A DNA stretch of 64,000 nucleotides, taken from JBFELU01 sp041551965 (GTDB taxonomy: Bacteria > Actinomycetota > Acidimicrobiia > Spongiisociales > UBA11373). The position numbers were made by a program, and so were the translations under genes. Of this stretch, positions 41,217-49,886 are shown one piece after another. Each line of letters begins with the position of its first letter. Within the stretch, counting starts at the first letter, position 1. Location of the stretch: positions 1 through 64,000 of the forward strand of contig JBFELU010000006.1 of assembly GCA_041551965.1 (NCBI GenBank). Reading direction: 5' to 3'. Under the pieces are notes generated by a model. It saw only the letters and a list, made by a program, of their open reading frames with translations, had not been told where the DNA came from and made no database searches.

Positions 41217-41965
41217 CCGGTCACCGAGTAGCTGGCCACTCCGAGCCCCACCCGCAAGGCCGCGGCCAGGTAGTGACGAGGTGCGGCCTCCGGCTCCGCA
41301 ACCCCGTTGGGGTAATGGCCGGCGGCCACGGCCAGGGCGCCGGCGGCGAGCGCAATCGCCGCCAGATGCGGCCCGTGGTCGGCGACCCCCAGAACGACTT
41401 CGGATCTTTCGGTGGTGATGCGCGCCAGAGCCCCTGCCCACGGTGGCGGTGCGGGGGCGACGAGACGGGTGACGGGTTCGCCCCGGCGGGTGCGGCGATA
41501 CTTGTGTGCCCAGCGGGGGCCGACGGGGTCGGGAAACGGAACGGCGGTGCCGCGGCGGAGGGGACGGCCTTCCGAAGTCCAGGCGACGACCACCGCCGAC
41601 GGTGTCGTGAAGCGGGTCCGCTCGTGGGCGGCGAGGGTTGCGGCGATCCCCATCCCGAGGTCGGCCGGCGCCAGCAGGGTCTTCCCCGCAGCGGAGAAGC
41701 GGCGCCCGAGCGACCGGCCTCGAGGCCGATGGACTGTGACGCAGTGCAGACGGGACTCGGCTGCGAGCATCGCCATCGAACCGGGTGAGGGGTCGTCGGT
41801 CACGAGCACGTCGAAGCCGTCGAGGGTGTCGATTGCCATCGTGCGGCGGTCCTCGGTCTTCCCCGTTTGACCGTAGAGGCCGAGGGCGGTGAGGCCCGAT
41901 TCGGCGAGCAGGATCCGCCCCGCCCGTGTTCCGATCTCACCGGTGGTGTGGAGGGCGATCCGCAC
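41213..41965 (-). CDS. Hypothetical protein with Rossmann-like N-terminus
   Basis: 250 residues from a GTG at 41965. The frame continues upstream, but that part has no coding character. The N-terminus IRVRIALHTTGEIGTRAGRIL-like start, then ALGLYGQTGKTEDRRTMAI and GFDVLVTDDPSPGSMAMLA, reads as alternating strands and helices of a Rossmann-like fold without a clear glycine loop. The C-terminal half has FPDPVGPRWAHKYR and ends in an Ala-rich helix, HLAAIALAAGALAVAAGHYP. I do not recognise the family. It is preceded two nt upstream by a 40-residue membrane-protein gene and lies opposite the cobalamin transport operon. Confidence 0.7.
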   Translation of the reverse strand: MRIALHTTGEIGTRAGRILLAESGLTALGLYGQTGKTEDRRTMAIDTLDGFDVLVTDDPSPGSMAMLAAESRLHCVTVHRPRGRSLGRRFSAAGKTLLAPADLGMGIAATLAAHERTRFTTPSAVVVAWTSEGRPLRRGTAVPFPDPVGPRWAHKYRRTRRGEPVTRLVAPAPPPWAGALARITTERSEVVLGVADHGPHLAAIALAAGALAVAAGHYPNGVAEPEAAPRHYLAAALRVGLGVASYSVTG

Positions 41966-41967
41966 GA

Positions 41968-42090
41968 TCAGTCGATCGGTCGCCAGGAGCCGTCGCGATC
42001 GGGAGTCGGTACCGGCCGCCGGCGCAGCAGCATCATCCCGGTGAGTAGTGCAGCGACGGCGGCGACGATACGTCGCAGCGGTGGGGTCAT
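41968..42090 (-). CDS. Small single-helix membrane protein (40 aa)
   Basis: An ATG at 42090 with AGGA 7 nt upstream (AGGATGGCACC) opens a 40-residue frame ending in TGA at 41968. The product begins MTPPLRRIVAAVAALLTGMM, giving one hydrophobic helix after a basic start, then RRRPVPTPDRDG. It lies 2 nt before the start of the downstream hypothetical gene, so the pair is probably co-translated. The evidence is the good Shine-Dalgarno, the tight spacing and the membrane-helix pattern. Confidence 0.5.
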   Translation of the reverse strand: MTPPLRRIVAAVAALLTGMMLLRRRPVPTPDRDGSWRPID

Positions 42091-42119
42091 GGTGCCATCC
42101 TAGGACGGGCCTCCAGGGG

Positions 42120-42290
42120 TCTATCATGGGAAGGCCCGGTGCTCTGGGCCGGGTGGCTCGGCGGTTCCCAGCCGAGGGAGGCAAGAGCGAAGCCGGTTCG
42201 AATCCGGCGCTGTCCCGCAACTGTGAAGCCCCTACGGGGGACGAGCCAGGTCGCCTGCCGTCGGGCCGGAAGGACGCTCTCGGAGGAAGG
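42120..42290 (+). ncRNA. Cobalamin riboswitch
   Basis: The conserved core is visible: AGCCGGTTCGAATCCGGCGC followed by CTGTCCCGCAACTGTGAA, the B12 box, with a downstream helix at GCCCCTACGGGGG. The adenosylcobalamin- or methylcobalamin-binding core ends near 42290. About 50 nt follow before btuF. That segment contains GGAGGGCCCCTCC (pairable) next to the Shine-Dalgarno GAGGGG, so ligand binding probably hides the ribosome-binding site of btuF. It should repress the operon when B12 is plentiful. Confidence 0.9.
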
Positions 42291-42340
42291 GTGGCCGCTC
42301 CGGCGGAGGGCCCCTCCTCCCCGACACAGAGAGGGGTCTC

Positions 42341-43252
42341 ATGACCCGCCGCATCCCTTGGATGCTCCTGGCATTGTCGTTCATTGCCGCCGCATGCGGA
42401 GGCGACGGAGGAACCGACACCACCGCAACCGCACCCGATTTCCCCATGACGGTCATGGGCGTGGAGCTTCCGGACCGTCCCGAGCGGATCGTCTCGGCCT
42501 CCGCGTCTCACACCGAGATGCTCTACGCGATCGGTGCGGGCCAGAGGATCGTGGCCACCGACCTCTTCAGCGACTATCCGCCGGAGGCGAGCTCCACGGA
42601 GAAGATCGATGCCTTCAACATCAACGTCGAGGCGGTGGCGGCCTTGGATCCGGACCTGGTGGTCCTGGGATTCGATCCGGGCGATGTCGCTGCCGGCCTC
42701 GCCACACTCGGCATCCCGGTCCTCCTGTTCGATGCCCCGGCCTCGCTCGACGACGTCTGGGCACAGCTGGAGGCCCTGGGCGCGGCCACGGGGCAGGTCG
42801 ATGAAGCGGCGGCACTGACGGCCGAGATGCAGGGCTCGATCGATCGGGTGATCGGCTCCGTGCCGGCCGGCGGTGCGTCACCGACCTACTACCACGAACT
42901 CGACCCGACCTACTTCACCATCACGTCGGAGACCTTCCTCGGGCAGTTGTATGGGATGTTGGGTCTGCGCAGCATCGCCGACGAGACGAGCGACGCGGGT
43001 TTCGGATATCCGCAACTGAACGCCGAGTTCATCATCGAAGCAGACCCCGATTTCGTCTTCTTGGCCGACACGCTCTGTTGCAGTGCGACGGCAGAGTCGC
43101 TGGCGGCGCGTCCCGGATGGGATGCGCTGAGCGCGGTGTCGGCGGGGCGCGTCGTCGAGCTCGACGACTCGGTCGCCTCGCGATGGGGGCCGAGGATCGT
43201 CGAGTTCCTCGAGACGGTGGCGGCCGCCGTGGCAGAGGGCGGCGCCGGGTGA
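42341..43252 (+). CDS. btuF: Cobalamin ABC transporter substrate-binding lipoprotein
   Basis: 303 residues. The lipobox is IAAAC (Cys19) after a short signal. The class III solute-binding fold starts PERIVSASASHTEMLYAIGAG, a segment conserved in BtuF/FepB proteins, with IDAFNINVEAVAALDPDLVV and the helical backbone linking two lobes. It is preceded by a cobalamin riboswitch and followed by overlapping btuC and btuD genes, so it most likely binds vitamin B12 or a cobinamide outside the cell. Confidence 0.92.
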   Translation: MTRRIPWMLLALSFIAAACGGDGGTDTTATAPDFPMTVMGVELPDRPERIVSASASHTEMLYAIGAGQRIVATDLFSDYPPEASSTEKIDAFNINVEAVAALDPDLVVLGFDPGDVAAGLATLGIPVLLFDAPASLDDVWAQLEALGAATGQVDEAAALTAEMQGSIDRVIGSVPAGGASPTYYHELDPTYFTITSETFLGQLYGMLGLRSIADETSDAGFGYPQLNAEFIIEADPDFVFLADTLCCSATAESLAARPGWDALSAVSAGRVVELDDSVASRWGPRIVEFLETVAAAVAEGGAG

Positions 43253-44277
43253 CGGGGCGAACCCGTTACGTCGGGCCGGGCCGCTTGGCCCTCATGATGG
43301 GGGTCTTGCTCGGTGCCGTGGTGGCGGGCCTACTGGTCGGGCCGGTATCACTCAATCCACTTCGCGTGATCGCCGAGATCGTCGATCGGCTCCCCTTCGT
43401 CGCCGTCGACAGCGGCTTGACGGATCGCGAGGCGGCCATCGTGTGGGATCTGAGGCTGCCTCGGGTCGTGCTGGGGGCGATCGTCGGTGCCGTGCTCTCG
43501 GTTGCCGGCGGTGCGTATCAAGGAGTGTTTCGCAATCCGCTGGCCGACCCGTACCTCCTGGGCGTGGCGGCGGGGGCCGGGCTCGGTGCCACCTTGGCGA
43601 TCGTGGGGGGCCAGTCGACGGGCGGGTTGGTGCCACTGGCGGCCTTCATCGGGGCCGTGGCGGCGGTGACTGCCGCCTACGGCCTGGGAAGCGTCGGGGG
43701 GAGGACGGGATCGTCACTCATCCTGGCCGGAGTGGCCGTGGCCGCCTTCTTCACGGCGGCGCAGACCTACGTCCAGCAGCGCAATGCCGACACCATCCGG
43801 GAGGTCTTCGCCTGGATCCTGGGGAGACTGGGAACGGCGGGATGGCACGAGGTGAGGCTCGTCCTTCCCTATGCGGTGGTATCGGTGGTCGTGATCTTGC
43901 TGCACCGAAGGCTGCTCGACGTGCTGTCGGTCGGTGAGGACGAGGCCGGAACGCTGGGCGTCGATCCCGCCCGGGTACGGCTGACGGTGGTCTTGGCCGC
44001 CACCCTGGGAACTGCAGCGGTGGTTGCGGTGAGCGGCCTCATCGGCTTCGTCGGGATCATCGTCCCGCACACGATTCGCCTCATGTTCGGCGGCAGCTAC
44101 CGGTCGATCCTTCCGTTCGCCGTGATCGGCGGGGCGGCCTTTCTCGTCCTCGCCGATCTGGCCGCCCGCACCGTGCTGTCGCCCGCCGAGGTGCCCATCG
44201 GGGTGGTCACGGCCTTCCTCGGTGCCCCGTTCTTCGGTGTCGTGCTCCGGACCGCGGTCCGGAGGAGGACCGCATGA
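43249..44277 (+). CDS. btuC: Cobalamin ABC transporter permease
   Basis: 342 residues from a GTG overlapping the btuF stop (GTGA). About ten membrane segments. The FecCD/BtuC signature includes LRLPRVVLGAIVGAVLSVAGG, then YQGVFRNPLADPYLLGVAAGAGLGA near the front, and GLIGFVGIIVPHTIRLMFG near the back, which contacts the ATPase. It forms the channel for B12 with BtuD. The 3' end overlaps btuD by 4 nt. Confidence 0.94.
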   Translation: MTGRTRYVGPGRLALMMGVLLGAVVAGLLVGPVSLNPLRVIAEIVDRLPFVAVDSGLTDREAAIVWDLRLPRVVLGAIVGAVLSVAGGAYQGVFRNPLADPYLLGVAAGAGLGATLAIVGGQSTGGLVPLAAFIGAVAAVTAAYGLGSVGGRTGSSLILAGVAVAAFFTAAQTYVQQRNADTIREVFAWILGRLGTAGWHEVRLVLPYAVVSVVVILLHRRLLDVLSVGEDEAGTLGVDPARVRLTVVLAATLGTAAVVAVSGLIGFVGIIVPHTIRLMFGGSYRSILPFAVIGGAAFLVLADLAARTVLSPAEVPIGVVTAFLGAPFFGVVLRTAVRRRTA

Positions 44278-45053
44278 GTGGCATCACGGCGTCGGGGGTC
44301 ACGGTGGCGTACAACGGCCGGGCGGTCCTCGACGGCGTCGACCTCCAGGTGGCGGCCGGTGAGTGGGTGGCCGTCATCGGGCCAAACGGAGCCGGCAAGA
44401 CGACGTTGTTGCGGGCGGTATCCGGAGCGCTGCCCTTCGGGGGCTCGGTGTTGGTCGGCGACGTCCCGATCGGCTCGATGTCTCGACGGGAGGCGTCCCG
44501 GTCGATCGCCGTGGTGCCCCAGCATTCGGTGATCCCCAACGGGATCACCGCACTCGATTACGTCCTGCTCGGCCGGACTCCCTATATCGGTTACTGGGAC
44601 ATGGAAGAGGTCGAGGACGTGCGCATCGCTCTCTCGGCACTGGAGAGGCTGGATTGCGAGGGCCTCGGCCATCGGCAGGTGGGAAGGCTGTCGGGCGGAG
44701 AACGGCAACGCGTCGTGCTGGCGCGGGCCCTCGCACAGGACGCCGACATCCTCCTGTTGGACGAGCCGACCACGTCGCTCGACATCGGGCACCAGCAACA
44801 GGTGCTCGATCTCGTCGATGGTCTCCGTCATGAGCGTTCGATCACCGTCTTGGCGGCGTTCCACGACTTGACGCTGGCGGCCCAGTACGCCGATCGCATG
44901 GCGCTCCTGGACGGGGGGGTGATCGTGGCCGACGGACCACCGGCGGAGGTGCTCACCGCCGACGTCCTATCGCGGTTCTCAGGGGCGAGGGTCACGGTGA
45001 TGCGGAGCCCGGACGGTGATCCGATCGTCGTGCCGCGTCGGGATCAGGCGTAG
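44274..45053 (+). CDS. btuD: Cobalamin ABC transporter ATP-binding protein
   Basis: 259 residues. Walker A is GPNGAGKTTLL, the Q-loop is AVVPQHSVIPNGITALDYV, the signature LSGGERQRVVLARAL, Walker B DILLLDEPTTSLDI and H-loop AAFHDLTLAAQYADR. It matches FecE/BtuD. The ATG overlaps btuC by 4 nt, so the three-gene operon is translationally coupled. Its 3' end overlaps the convergent VIT1/CCC1 gene by 10 nt. Confidence 0.94.
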   Translation: MSGITASGVTVAYNGRAVLDGVDLQVAAGEWVAVIGPNGAGKTTLLRAVSGALPFGGSVLVGDVPIGSMSRREASRSIAVVPQHSVIPNGITALDYVLLGRTPYIGYWDMEEVEDVRIALSALERLDCEGLGHRQVGRLSGGERQRVVLARALAQDADILLLDEPTTSLDIGHQQQVLDLVDGLRHERSITVLAAFHDLTLAAQYADRMALLDGGVIVADGPPAEVLTADVLSRFSGARVTVMRSPDGDPIVVPRRDQA

Positions 45054-45772
45054 GTGTTGTAGAGGGAGCCGATGGCGTAGGAGACCGCGGCGCCGCCGGC
45101 GGCGACCGCGACGTTCTCGAGGCCCGCCGTGATCGGGTTCGTGTGGGTGGTGACGGTCTTGACCGCCCCCACCACGAAGAGGGCGATGCCGCTGCCGATC
45201 GCCGCCAGCAAGAGACCAATGCCGGTGTTCGAGATGAAGGCGAACGGGAGCACCGAGGGTAGGGATCCGGCGAGAAACAGCAGCCCCGACATGACCATGG
45301 CGGTGATGGGGGATCGCCGTTCGGCGTCGATGACCCCGAACTCCAGGGCCATCATCACCTTCAGGAAGGCCTCGTCGTCGGCATCGAGAATGGTGACGAT
45401 CCGCTCGATCTCGTCATCGGGGAAACCCAGGTCGCCGAACATCTCCCTGATCTCGTCGCGCTCGACGTGGCGATGGAAGCGGAGGTGTTCTCGCTCCAGT
45501 TCCATCTCCTTGTCGAAGACCTCCTCCTGGGACTTGGTGGCCATGTACTCGCCGGCGGCCATGGACACGGCTCCGGCTACCGAAGCCGCCAGGGCAGCCA
45601 GTAGCACCTCCCGGTTGGCGAGGCCTCCGCCGACCACCCCCACGACGAGCAGGAAGATCGAGACCAGCCCGTCGTTGACCCCGAGGATGATGTCGCGGAT
45701 GTACTGGCGCGCCGGACCGGTGTGTTCGCGGTAGGGAGGGATCTCGACGGCGGTGTCGTCGGGAGTTGCCAT
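45044..45772 (-). CDS. VIT1/CCC1-family divalent metal transporter
   Basis: 242 residues. The N-terminal REHTGPARQYIRDIILGVNDGLVSIFLLV is the family signature. MAAGEYMATKSQEEVFDKE lies in the metal-binding part. A cytoplasmic helical domain follows (EREHLRFHRHVERDEIREMF), with Glu- and His-rich positions that bind Fe2+/Mn2+ in homologues, then further membrane segments. It moves Fe2+ or Mn2+ out of the cytoplasm or into a compartment. The gene overlaps btuD convergently by 10 nt. Confidence 0.93.
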   Translation of the reverse strand: MATPDDTAVEIPPYREHTGPARQYIRDIILGVNDGLVSIFLLVVGVVGGGLANREVLLAALAASVAGAVSMAAGEYMATKSQEEVFDKEMELEREHLRFHRHVERDEIREMFGDLGFPDDEIERIVTILDADDEAFLKVMMALEFGVIDAERRSPITAMVMSGLLFLAGSLPSVLPFAFISNTGIGLLLAAIGSGIALFVVGAVKTVTTHTNPITAGLENVAVAAGGAAVSYAIGSLYNTYA

Positions 45773-45867
45773 CGGGAGGAAGTGTATTCGCCGGAGGTGG
45801 GGCTCCCGCCTCCGGCGAGGCCGGGAACCGATGGGTAGCCTCGCGGGGAGCGTTCGACGGAGGATCG

Positions 45868-46710
45868 GTGGCTGAGGAGATCACGAAGGACGCGCCGGCC
45901 GGTGAGATGAAGGCGAACCGCAACAGCCGGGGCAAGCTGAAGCGCAGGTACTACGAGGACGAGCTGGCCAAGCTACAGATCGAGTTGGCCAAGCTGCAGT
46001 CGTGGATTCGCCAGAGGGGCCTCAAGGTCGTGGTGATCTTCGAGGGCAGGGACGCCGCCGGAAAGGGCGGGGTGATCAAGCGGATCGCAGAACGGCTCAA
46101 CCCACGGGTCTGCCGGATCGAGGCGCTGGGGACCCCGACCGAGCGAGAGCAGACCCAGTGGTACTTCCAGCGTTACGTGGAGAGGCTTCCGGCCGCCGGG
46201 GAGATGGTGCTGTTCGACCGCAGTTGGTACAACCGGGCCGGTGTCGAGCGGGTCATGGGGTTCTGCGACGACGAGGATTACTGGGAGTTCCTCCGGTCGT
46301 GTCCCGAGTTCGAGAGGATGCTCGTTCGTTCCGGGATCATCCTGGTCAAGTACTGGTTCTCGGTGGGCCTCGAGGAGCAGGAACGGCGCTTCCAGGCGCG
46401 CATGAAGGATCCCAAGAAGAGGTGGAAGCTCAGCGACATGGATCTGGAGTCGCGCATGCGGTGGCAGGAGTACTCCAAGGCGAAGGACGAGATGCTCGCC
46501 CACACCGACATCAAGCAGGCGCCCTGGTACGTGGTTCCCGCCGACGACAAGCGAGCCGCTCGTCTGAACTGCATCGCTCATCTCTTGACGCGCATCCCCT
46601 ACGAGGACCTCACCCGGAAGATGGCCTCACTGCCGGAGCGTCCGGAGGAGCGTCGCGGCTACGTCCGGCCTCCGATGGAGGACCAGACGTTCATCGAGGA
46701 GCGCTTCTAG
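45868..46710 (+). CDS. ppk2: Polyphosphate kinase 2
   Basis: 280 residues from a GTG with GGAGG 4 nt upstream. The Walker A-like EGRDAAGKGGVIKRI, the Walker B-like LFDRSWYNRAGVERVMGF and the lid helix with KRWKLSDMDLESRMRWQEY are all present. PPK2 transfers phosphate between polyphosphate and nucleotides, often making NTP from polyP. The class cannot be told by eye. The stop (TAG) overlaps the convergent malQ stop inside CTAG. Confidence 0.95.
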   Translation: MAEEITKDAPAGEMKANRNSRGKLKRRYYEDELAKLQIELAKLQSWIRQRGLKVVVIFEGRDAAGKGGVIKRIAERLNPRVCRIEALGTPTEREQTQWYFQRYVERLPAAGEMVLFDRSWYNRAGVERVMGFCDDEDYWEFLRSCPEFERMLVRSGIILVKYWFSVGLEEQERRFQARMKDPKKRWKLSDMDLESRMRWQEYSKAKDEMLAHTDIKQAPWYVVPADDKRAARLNCIAHLLTRIPYEDLTRKMASLPERPEERRGYVRPPMEDQTFIEERF

Positions 46711-48179
46711 CTCCGGCTGGTGCGCTCGTTGAGTTCGCGGATGCGTCGTGCCAGTTCGTCCGTCAACGCGTCGCGGCGGAACCGCCAGCGCCAGTTGCCC
46801 CCGAGTGTGGCCGGGGTGTTCATCCGGGCGGTGGTGTCGAGCCTCAGGAAATCCTGGAGAGGGGCCACGGCCAGCCGTGCCCGAGAGGCCCAGGCCGCCT
46901 CGATCATGGCATCGACGATCAGGGGGCCGCGAGCACCCAGGTAGCGGCGCGCCCGGCGCCGCTCGGCGACGGAGGCCGACCGGTACCACCCCAGGGTGGT
47001 GTCGTTGTCGTGGGTCCCGGTGTAGACGATGCAGTGCTCGGGGTAGTGCTCGGGGAGGAAATCGTTGTCGGGGTCGCCGTCGAAGGCGAACTGGAGGATC
47101 TTCATCCCCGGCAGATCGAGTTCGTCGCGTAGCGCCGGGACCTCGGGATGGAGCTCACCGAGGTCCTCGGCGATGATGGGAAGGCCGCCGAGCGCGGTGG
47201 CGACGGCATCGAACAACGGCCGTCCCGGTCCGTTCACCCATCGCCCCGTCTCGGCCGTGGGGGATCCGGCCGGGATCTCCCAGTAGTCGACGAACCCGCG
47301 GAAATGGTCGATGCGAACCACGTCGACGATCCGGTGGGCCGTCCGGAGGCGTTCGATCCACCAGGAGTAGCCGTCGGCGGCGTGTGCGTCCCAGTCGTAC
47401 AGCGGGTTGCCCCACAGCTGACCGGTTTCCGAGAAGTAGTCCGGGGGGACGCCGGCCACCACGGTCGGGCGCCGCTGTTCGTCGAGCATGAAGAGGTCGG
47501 GTCGCGCCCACACGTCGACGCTGTCGAGGGCAACAAAGATCGGGATGTCCCCGATGATGCGGATCCCGGCGTCGCGGGCCCGCTCCCGGAGGAGTTCCCA
47601 CTGACGGAAGAAGAGGAACTGGGTGAAGGCATGGCGGTCGGCGGCTTCGGCGTGTTCCCGCCGATCGACCGTTGCGGGATCGGCGAGCCGGAGCTCTCGG
47701 GGCCATTCCCACCACGGTCCGGCTCCGTTGGCCTCCTTCAGGGCCATGAAGAGCGCATAGTCCTCGACCCACGAGTGCCGGGTGAGGAAGGCTTCGTAGT
47801 CACCCCGGAGATGATGCTCTCGCGAGGCGAGGTGAGCCTCCGCGAGGAGACCTCGTTTCCACGGGATGACCGCTCCGTAGTCGACGGCGTCGTCGGGTGG
47901 GTTGGGCCGGTCGTCGAGGTGGGCGGCCGCGATGAGTCCATCCTCGACGAGCAGTTCGGGGGAGATCAGGTTCGGATTCCCGGCGTGCGCCGAGAAGCTC
48001 TGATAGGGAGAGTCGCCGTACCCGGTCGGACCGATCGGCAGGATCTGCCAATAGCGGCATCCCGAGCGAGCCAACCAATCCAACCATCGATGGGCTTGCG
48101 GCCCGAGATCGCCGACACCAAAGACACCCGGCAGGGACGTCGGGTGGAGCAGGATGCCGGAGGCGCGATCGGGGATCAT
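46707..48179 (-). CDS. malQ: 4-alpha-glucanotransferase (amylomaltase)
   Basis: 490 residues, close to the family norm. ASGILLHPTSLPGVFGVGDLG opens the enzyme; QILPIGPTGYGDSPYQSFSAHAGNP is the strongest family motif. FGDIPIFVA-like IIGDIPIFVALDSVDVWA, then RIDHFRGFVDYWEIPA with the nucleophile Asp region, IIAEDLGE with the acid/base Glu, and YTGTHDNDT follow. It disproportionates maltooligosaccharides and trims glycogen. Confidence 0.96.
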   Translation of the reverse strand: MIPDRASGILLHPTSLPGVFGVGDLGPQAHRWLDWLARSGCRYWQILPIGPTGYGDSPYQSFSAHAGNPNLISPELLVEDGLIAAAHLDDRPNPPDDAVDYGAVIPWKRGLLAEAHLASREHHLRGDYEAFLTRHSWVEDYALFMALKEANGAGPWWEWPRELRLADPATVDRREHAEAADRHAFTQFLFFRQWELLRERARDAGIRIIGDIPIFVALDSVDVWARPDLFMLDEQRRPTVVAGVPPDYFSETGQLWGNPLYDWDAHAADGYSWWIERLRTAHRIVDVVRIDHFRGFVDYWEIPAGSPTAETGRWVNGPGRPLFDAVATALGGLPIIAEDLGELHPEVPALRDELDLPGMKILQFAFDGDPDNDFLPEHYPEHCIVYTGTHDNDTTLGWYRSASVAERRRARRYLGARGPLIVDAMIEAAWASRARLAVAPLQDFLRLDTTARMNTPATLGGNWRWRFRRDALTDELARRIRELNERTSRS

Positions 48180-48226
48180 CGGGCAGGGTCATGTTACGGC
48201 CGATAACCTCGGCGACGGAGGTCGTG

Positions 48227-48991
48227 ATGGCCGTTCGGACAACCCGTGTGTATCGGGCCGATCGGGTGGAGCCATTGCGATGGGTGCTCTCGATCGATGG
48301 TGAGCCGCAATCCGATCACCGGTCCTATCGAGCGGCGGTGCAGCACGCCCGCGCGTTGGAACGAAGGTTCAGGACGAAGGGGGCGTTGCTCCGAAACATG
48401 AGCATCTTGGTCGTGTGTCTCGTTGCGCTGGCGCTGGTCGTCGAGTTCCGGCATGTCGCCAACCCGGACCGCGAACCGGCACGGGCGTTCGTGGAGCGCA
48501 TGGAGGGTCTTGCCCGGGCCGCGGTGTCGGGTTCTGTGGTGGAGCCCGGCGACGGCATCCGGGCGGCGCCGTTTCTCCTGGAGGTGGGCACGGAGGGGAC
48601 TCAGGAGGTCTGGGTGGTCACCGGCGAATTCGACGAGGACTGCTACCTGATTCGCTGGCGGCCGGGAGAGGCCCCCTTCGTGGCCGTCCTGGCGCCGCGC
48701 CTTCCGTGCGAACCGGGTCCGGCGGCGTTGTCCTCGGCGCTCGATGCCTACGAACGGGTGGCGGTGCAGTTGTTCGACGATCGCCCGATCGACTGGGATC
48801 CGGTGCTGCCGGAGCCGGAGAACCTGGCGGTGTGGTTCTATCCGGTGGTGTTCGCGGCGGGCTTCGTGACGCTTCGCACTCTGGTGAGCCTGTCGATCAT
48901 CGCCATCCAGCGGGGGGTTCCCACCCCGGCGATCCCGGTGGAGCGGTGGGAGCCGGGTGATCAGCCGCAGAGATCGGCGACGAGTCGGTAG
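48227..48991 (+). CDS. Hypothetical two-helix membrane protein
   Basis: 254 residues from the ATG at 48227, with GGAGG 5 nt upstream. A basic N-terminus leads to a membrane segment (NMSILVVCLVALALVVEF). About 130 extracytoplasmic residues follow, containing WVVTGEFDEDCYLIRW, and a second segment (WFYPVVFAAGFVTLRTL). Two cysteines lie in the extracytoplasmic part. I do not recognise the family. It overlaps the convergent M23 gene by 31 nt. Confidence 0.65.
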   Translation: MAVRTTRVYRADRVEPLRWVLSIDGEPQSDHRSYRAAVQHARALERRFRTKGALLRNMSILVVCLVALALVVEFRHVANPDREPARAFVERMEGLARAAVSGSVVEPGDGIRAAPFLLEVGTEGTQEVWVVTGEFDEDCYLIRWRPGEAPFVAVLAPRLPCEPGPAALSSALDAYERVAVQLFDDRPIDWDPVLPEPENLAVWFYPVVFAAGFVTLRTLVSLSIIAIQRGVPTPAIPVERWEPGDQPQRSATSR

Positions 48992-49827
48992 GGATCGACC
49001 AGGCGATCGAGGCCGCCCCCGTGGGGCATCCAACCCAGATGGAGGTGGGGTGTGGTGGCGTTCCCGGTCATGCCCACCCAGCCGAGTACGTCGCCGGCAT
49101 CGACTACCTGTCCCGGCCCGACACCGGGGGCATACCCGGCGAGGTGGGCGTAGTAGTAGTCCTGGCCGGTGATCGTCCCATGCACGTAGATGCCCCAGCC
49201 GCCCGCCCAATGCCAGTCGGCCTGGGTGATGATGCCGCGCTCGATGGATACCAGGGGGGCGCCCCACTCGGCCATGAGATCGATGCCCTTGTGGGTTCGC
49301 CCCCAGGGCCGACCGTCGCCCCAATCGTGCTCGTAGCGGTGGCGCCCTTCGACCGGGCAGACCCTGCCGTGGAAGTCGAGGTCGAGTCCGAGGCGCTTCC
49401 CGACGGCGACTCGCAATCGACGGGCCTCCGTCACGGCATCTCGATGGAGCACCCATACCCCGAGGAGCCGGCGGAGTGAATCCTGGCGATCCGGCCCGGC
49501 TTCGAGTATCTGCTTCATGATGGCCGTCGATACGGCCCCTTCATCGACGCGATCGATGATGGGCAGCAACACGGCGTCGGCTCCCGCCCGAGCCTCGTCG
49601 AGGGCCGTCTCCAGGGAAGCCAGCCGCGCCTCGAGGATCGCGGCCCTGGTGCTGCTCACCGGCCACCGGTGCAGCCGGGCGGTGACTGTGATTTCGAGCC
49701 GGAGCCGGTCGGTGACGGCGGCCAAGGCATCGTCGGGAGCGGCTAATTCCCGAGCACCGACACCAGGAGTGGTAGTGAGCAGGCTCAGGGTGAGGACGGC
49801 GACGAGGAAGCGCCGGTGTGACCGCAT
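48961..49827 (-). CDS. Secreted M23-family (LytM-like) metallopeptidase
   Basis: 288 residues from ATG 49827. A signal peptide is followed by a helical N-terminal part with charged segments (LRLEITVTARL to ILEAGPDRQDSL) that may be a coiled coil. The catalytic domain runs from about residue 175 to the end. His179 and Asp183 in THKGIDLM and His263 in HLHLG are the zinc ligands, with His228 in YYAHLAGY as the usual acid. It probably cleaves peptidoglycan peptides outside the cell, or acts as a divisome activator. Confidence 0.88.
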   Translation of the reverse strand: MRSHRRFLVAVLTLSLLTTTPGVGARELAAPDDALAAVTDRLRLEITVTARLHRWPVSSTRAAILEARLASLETALDEARAGADAVLLPIIDRVDEGAVSTAIMKQILEAGPDRQDSLRRLLGVWVLHRDAVTEARRLRVAVGKRLGLDLDFHGRVCPVEGRHRYEHDWGDGRPWGRTHKGIDLMAEWGAPLVSIERGIITQADWHWAGGWGIYVHGTITGQDYYYAHLAGYAPGVGPGQVVDAGDVLGWVGMTGNATTPHLHLGWMPHGGGLDRLVDPYRLVADLCG

Positions 49828-49886
49828 TACCGCGGAGGGTAGTGGGGCTCGTCGCAGAGTCGTCATCAATGGAGCGGGCCGCCCCG

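Noticed and set aside
42193..42207. T-loop-like GGTTCGAATCC resembling a tRNA
   Set aside because: It is part of the cobalamin riboswitch core. No acceptor or anticodon stems fit around it, and the B12 box follows directly.
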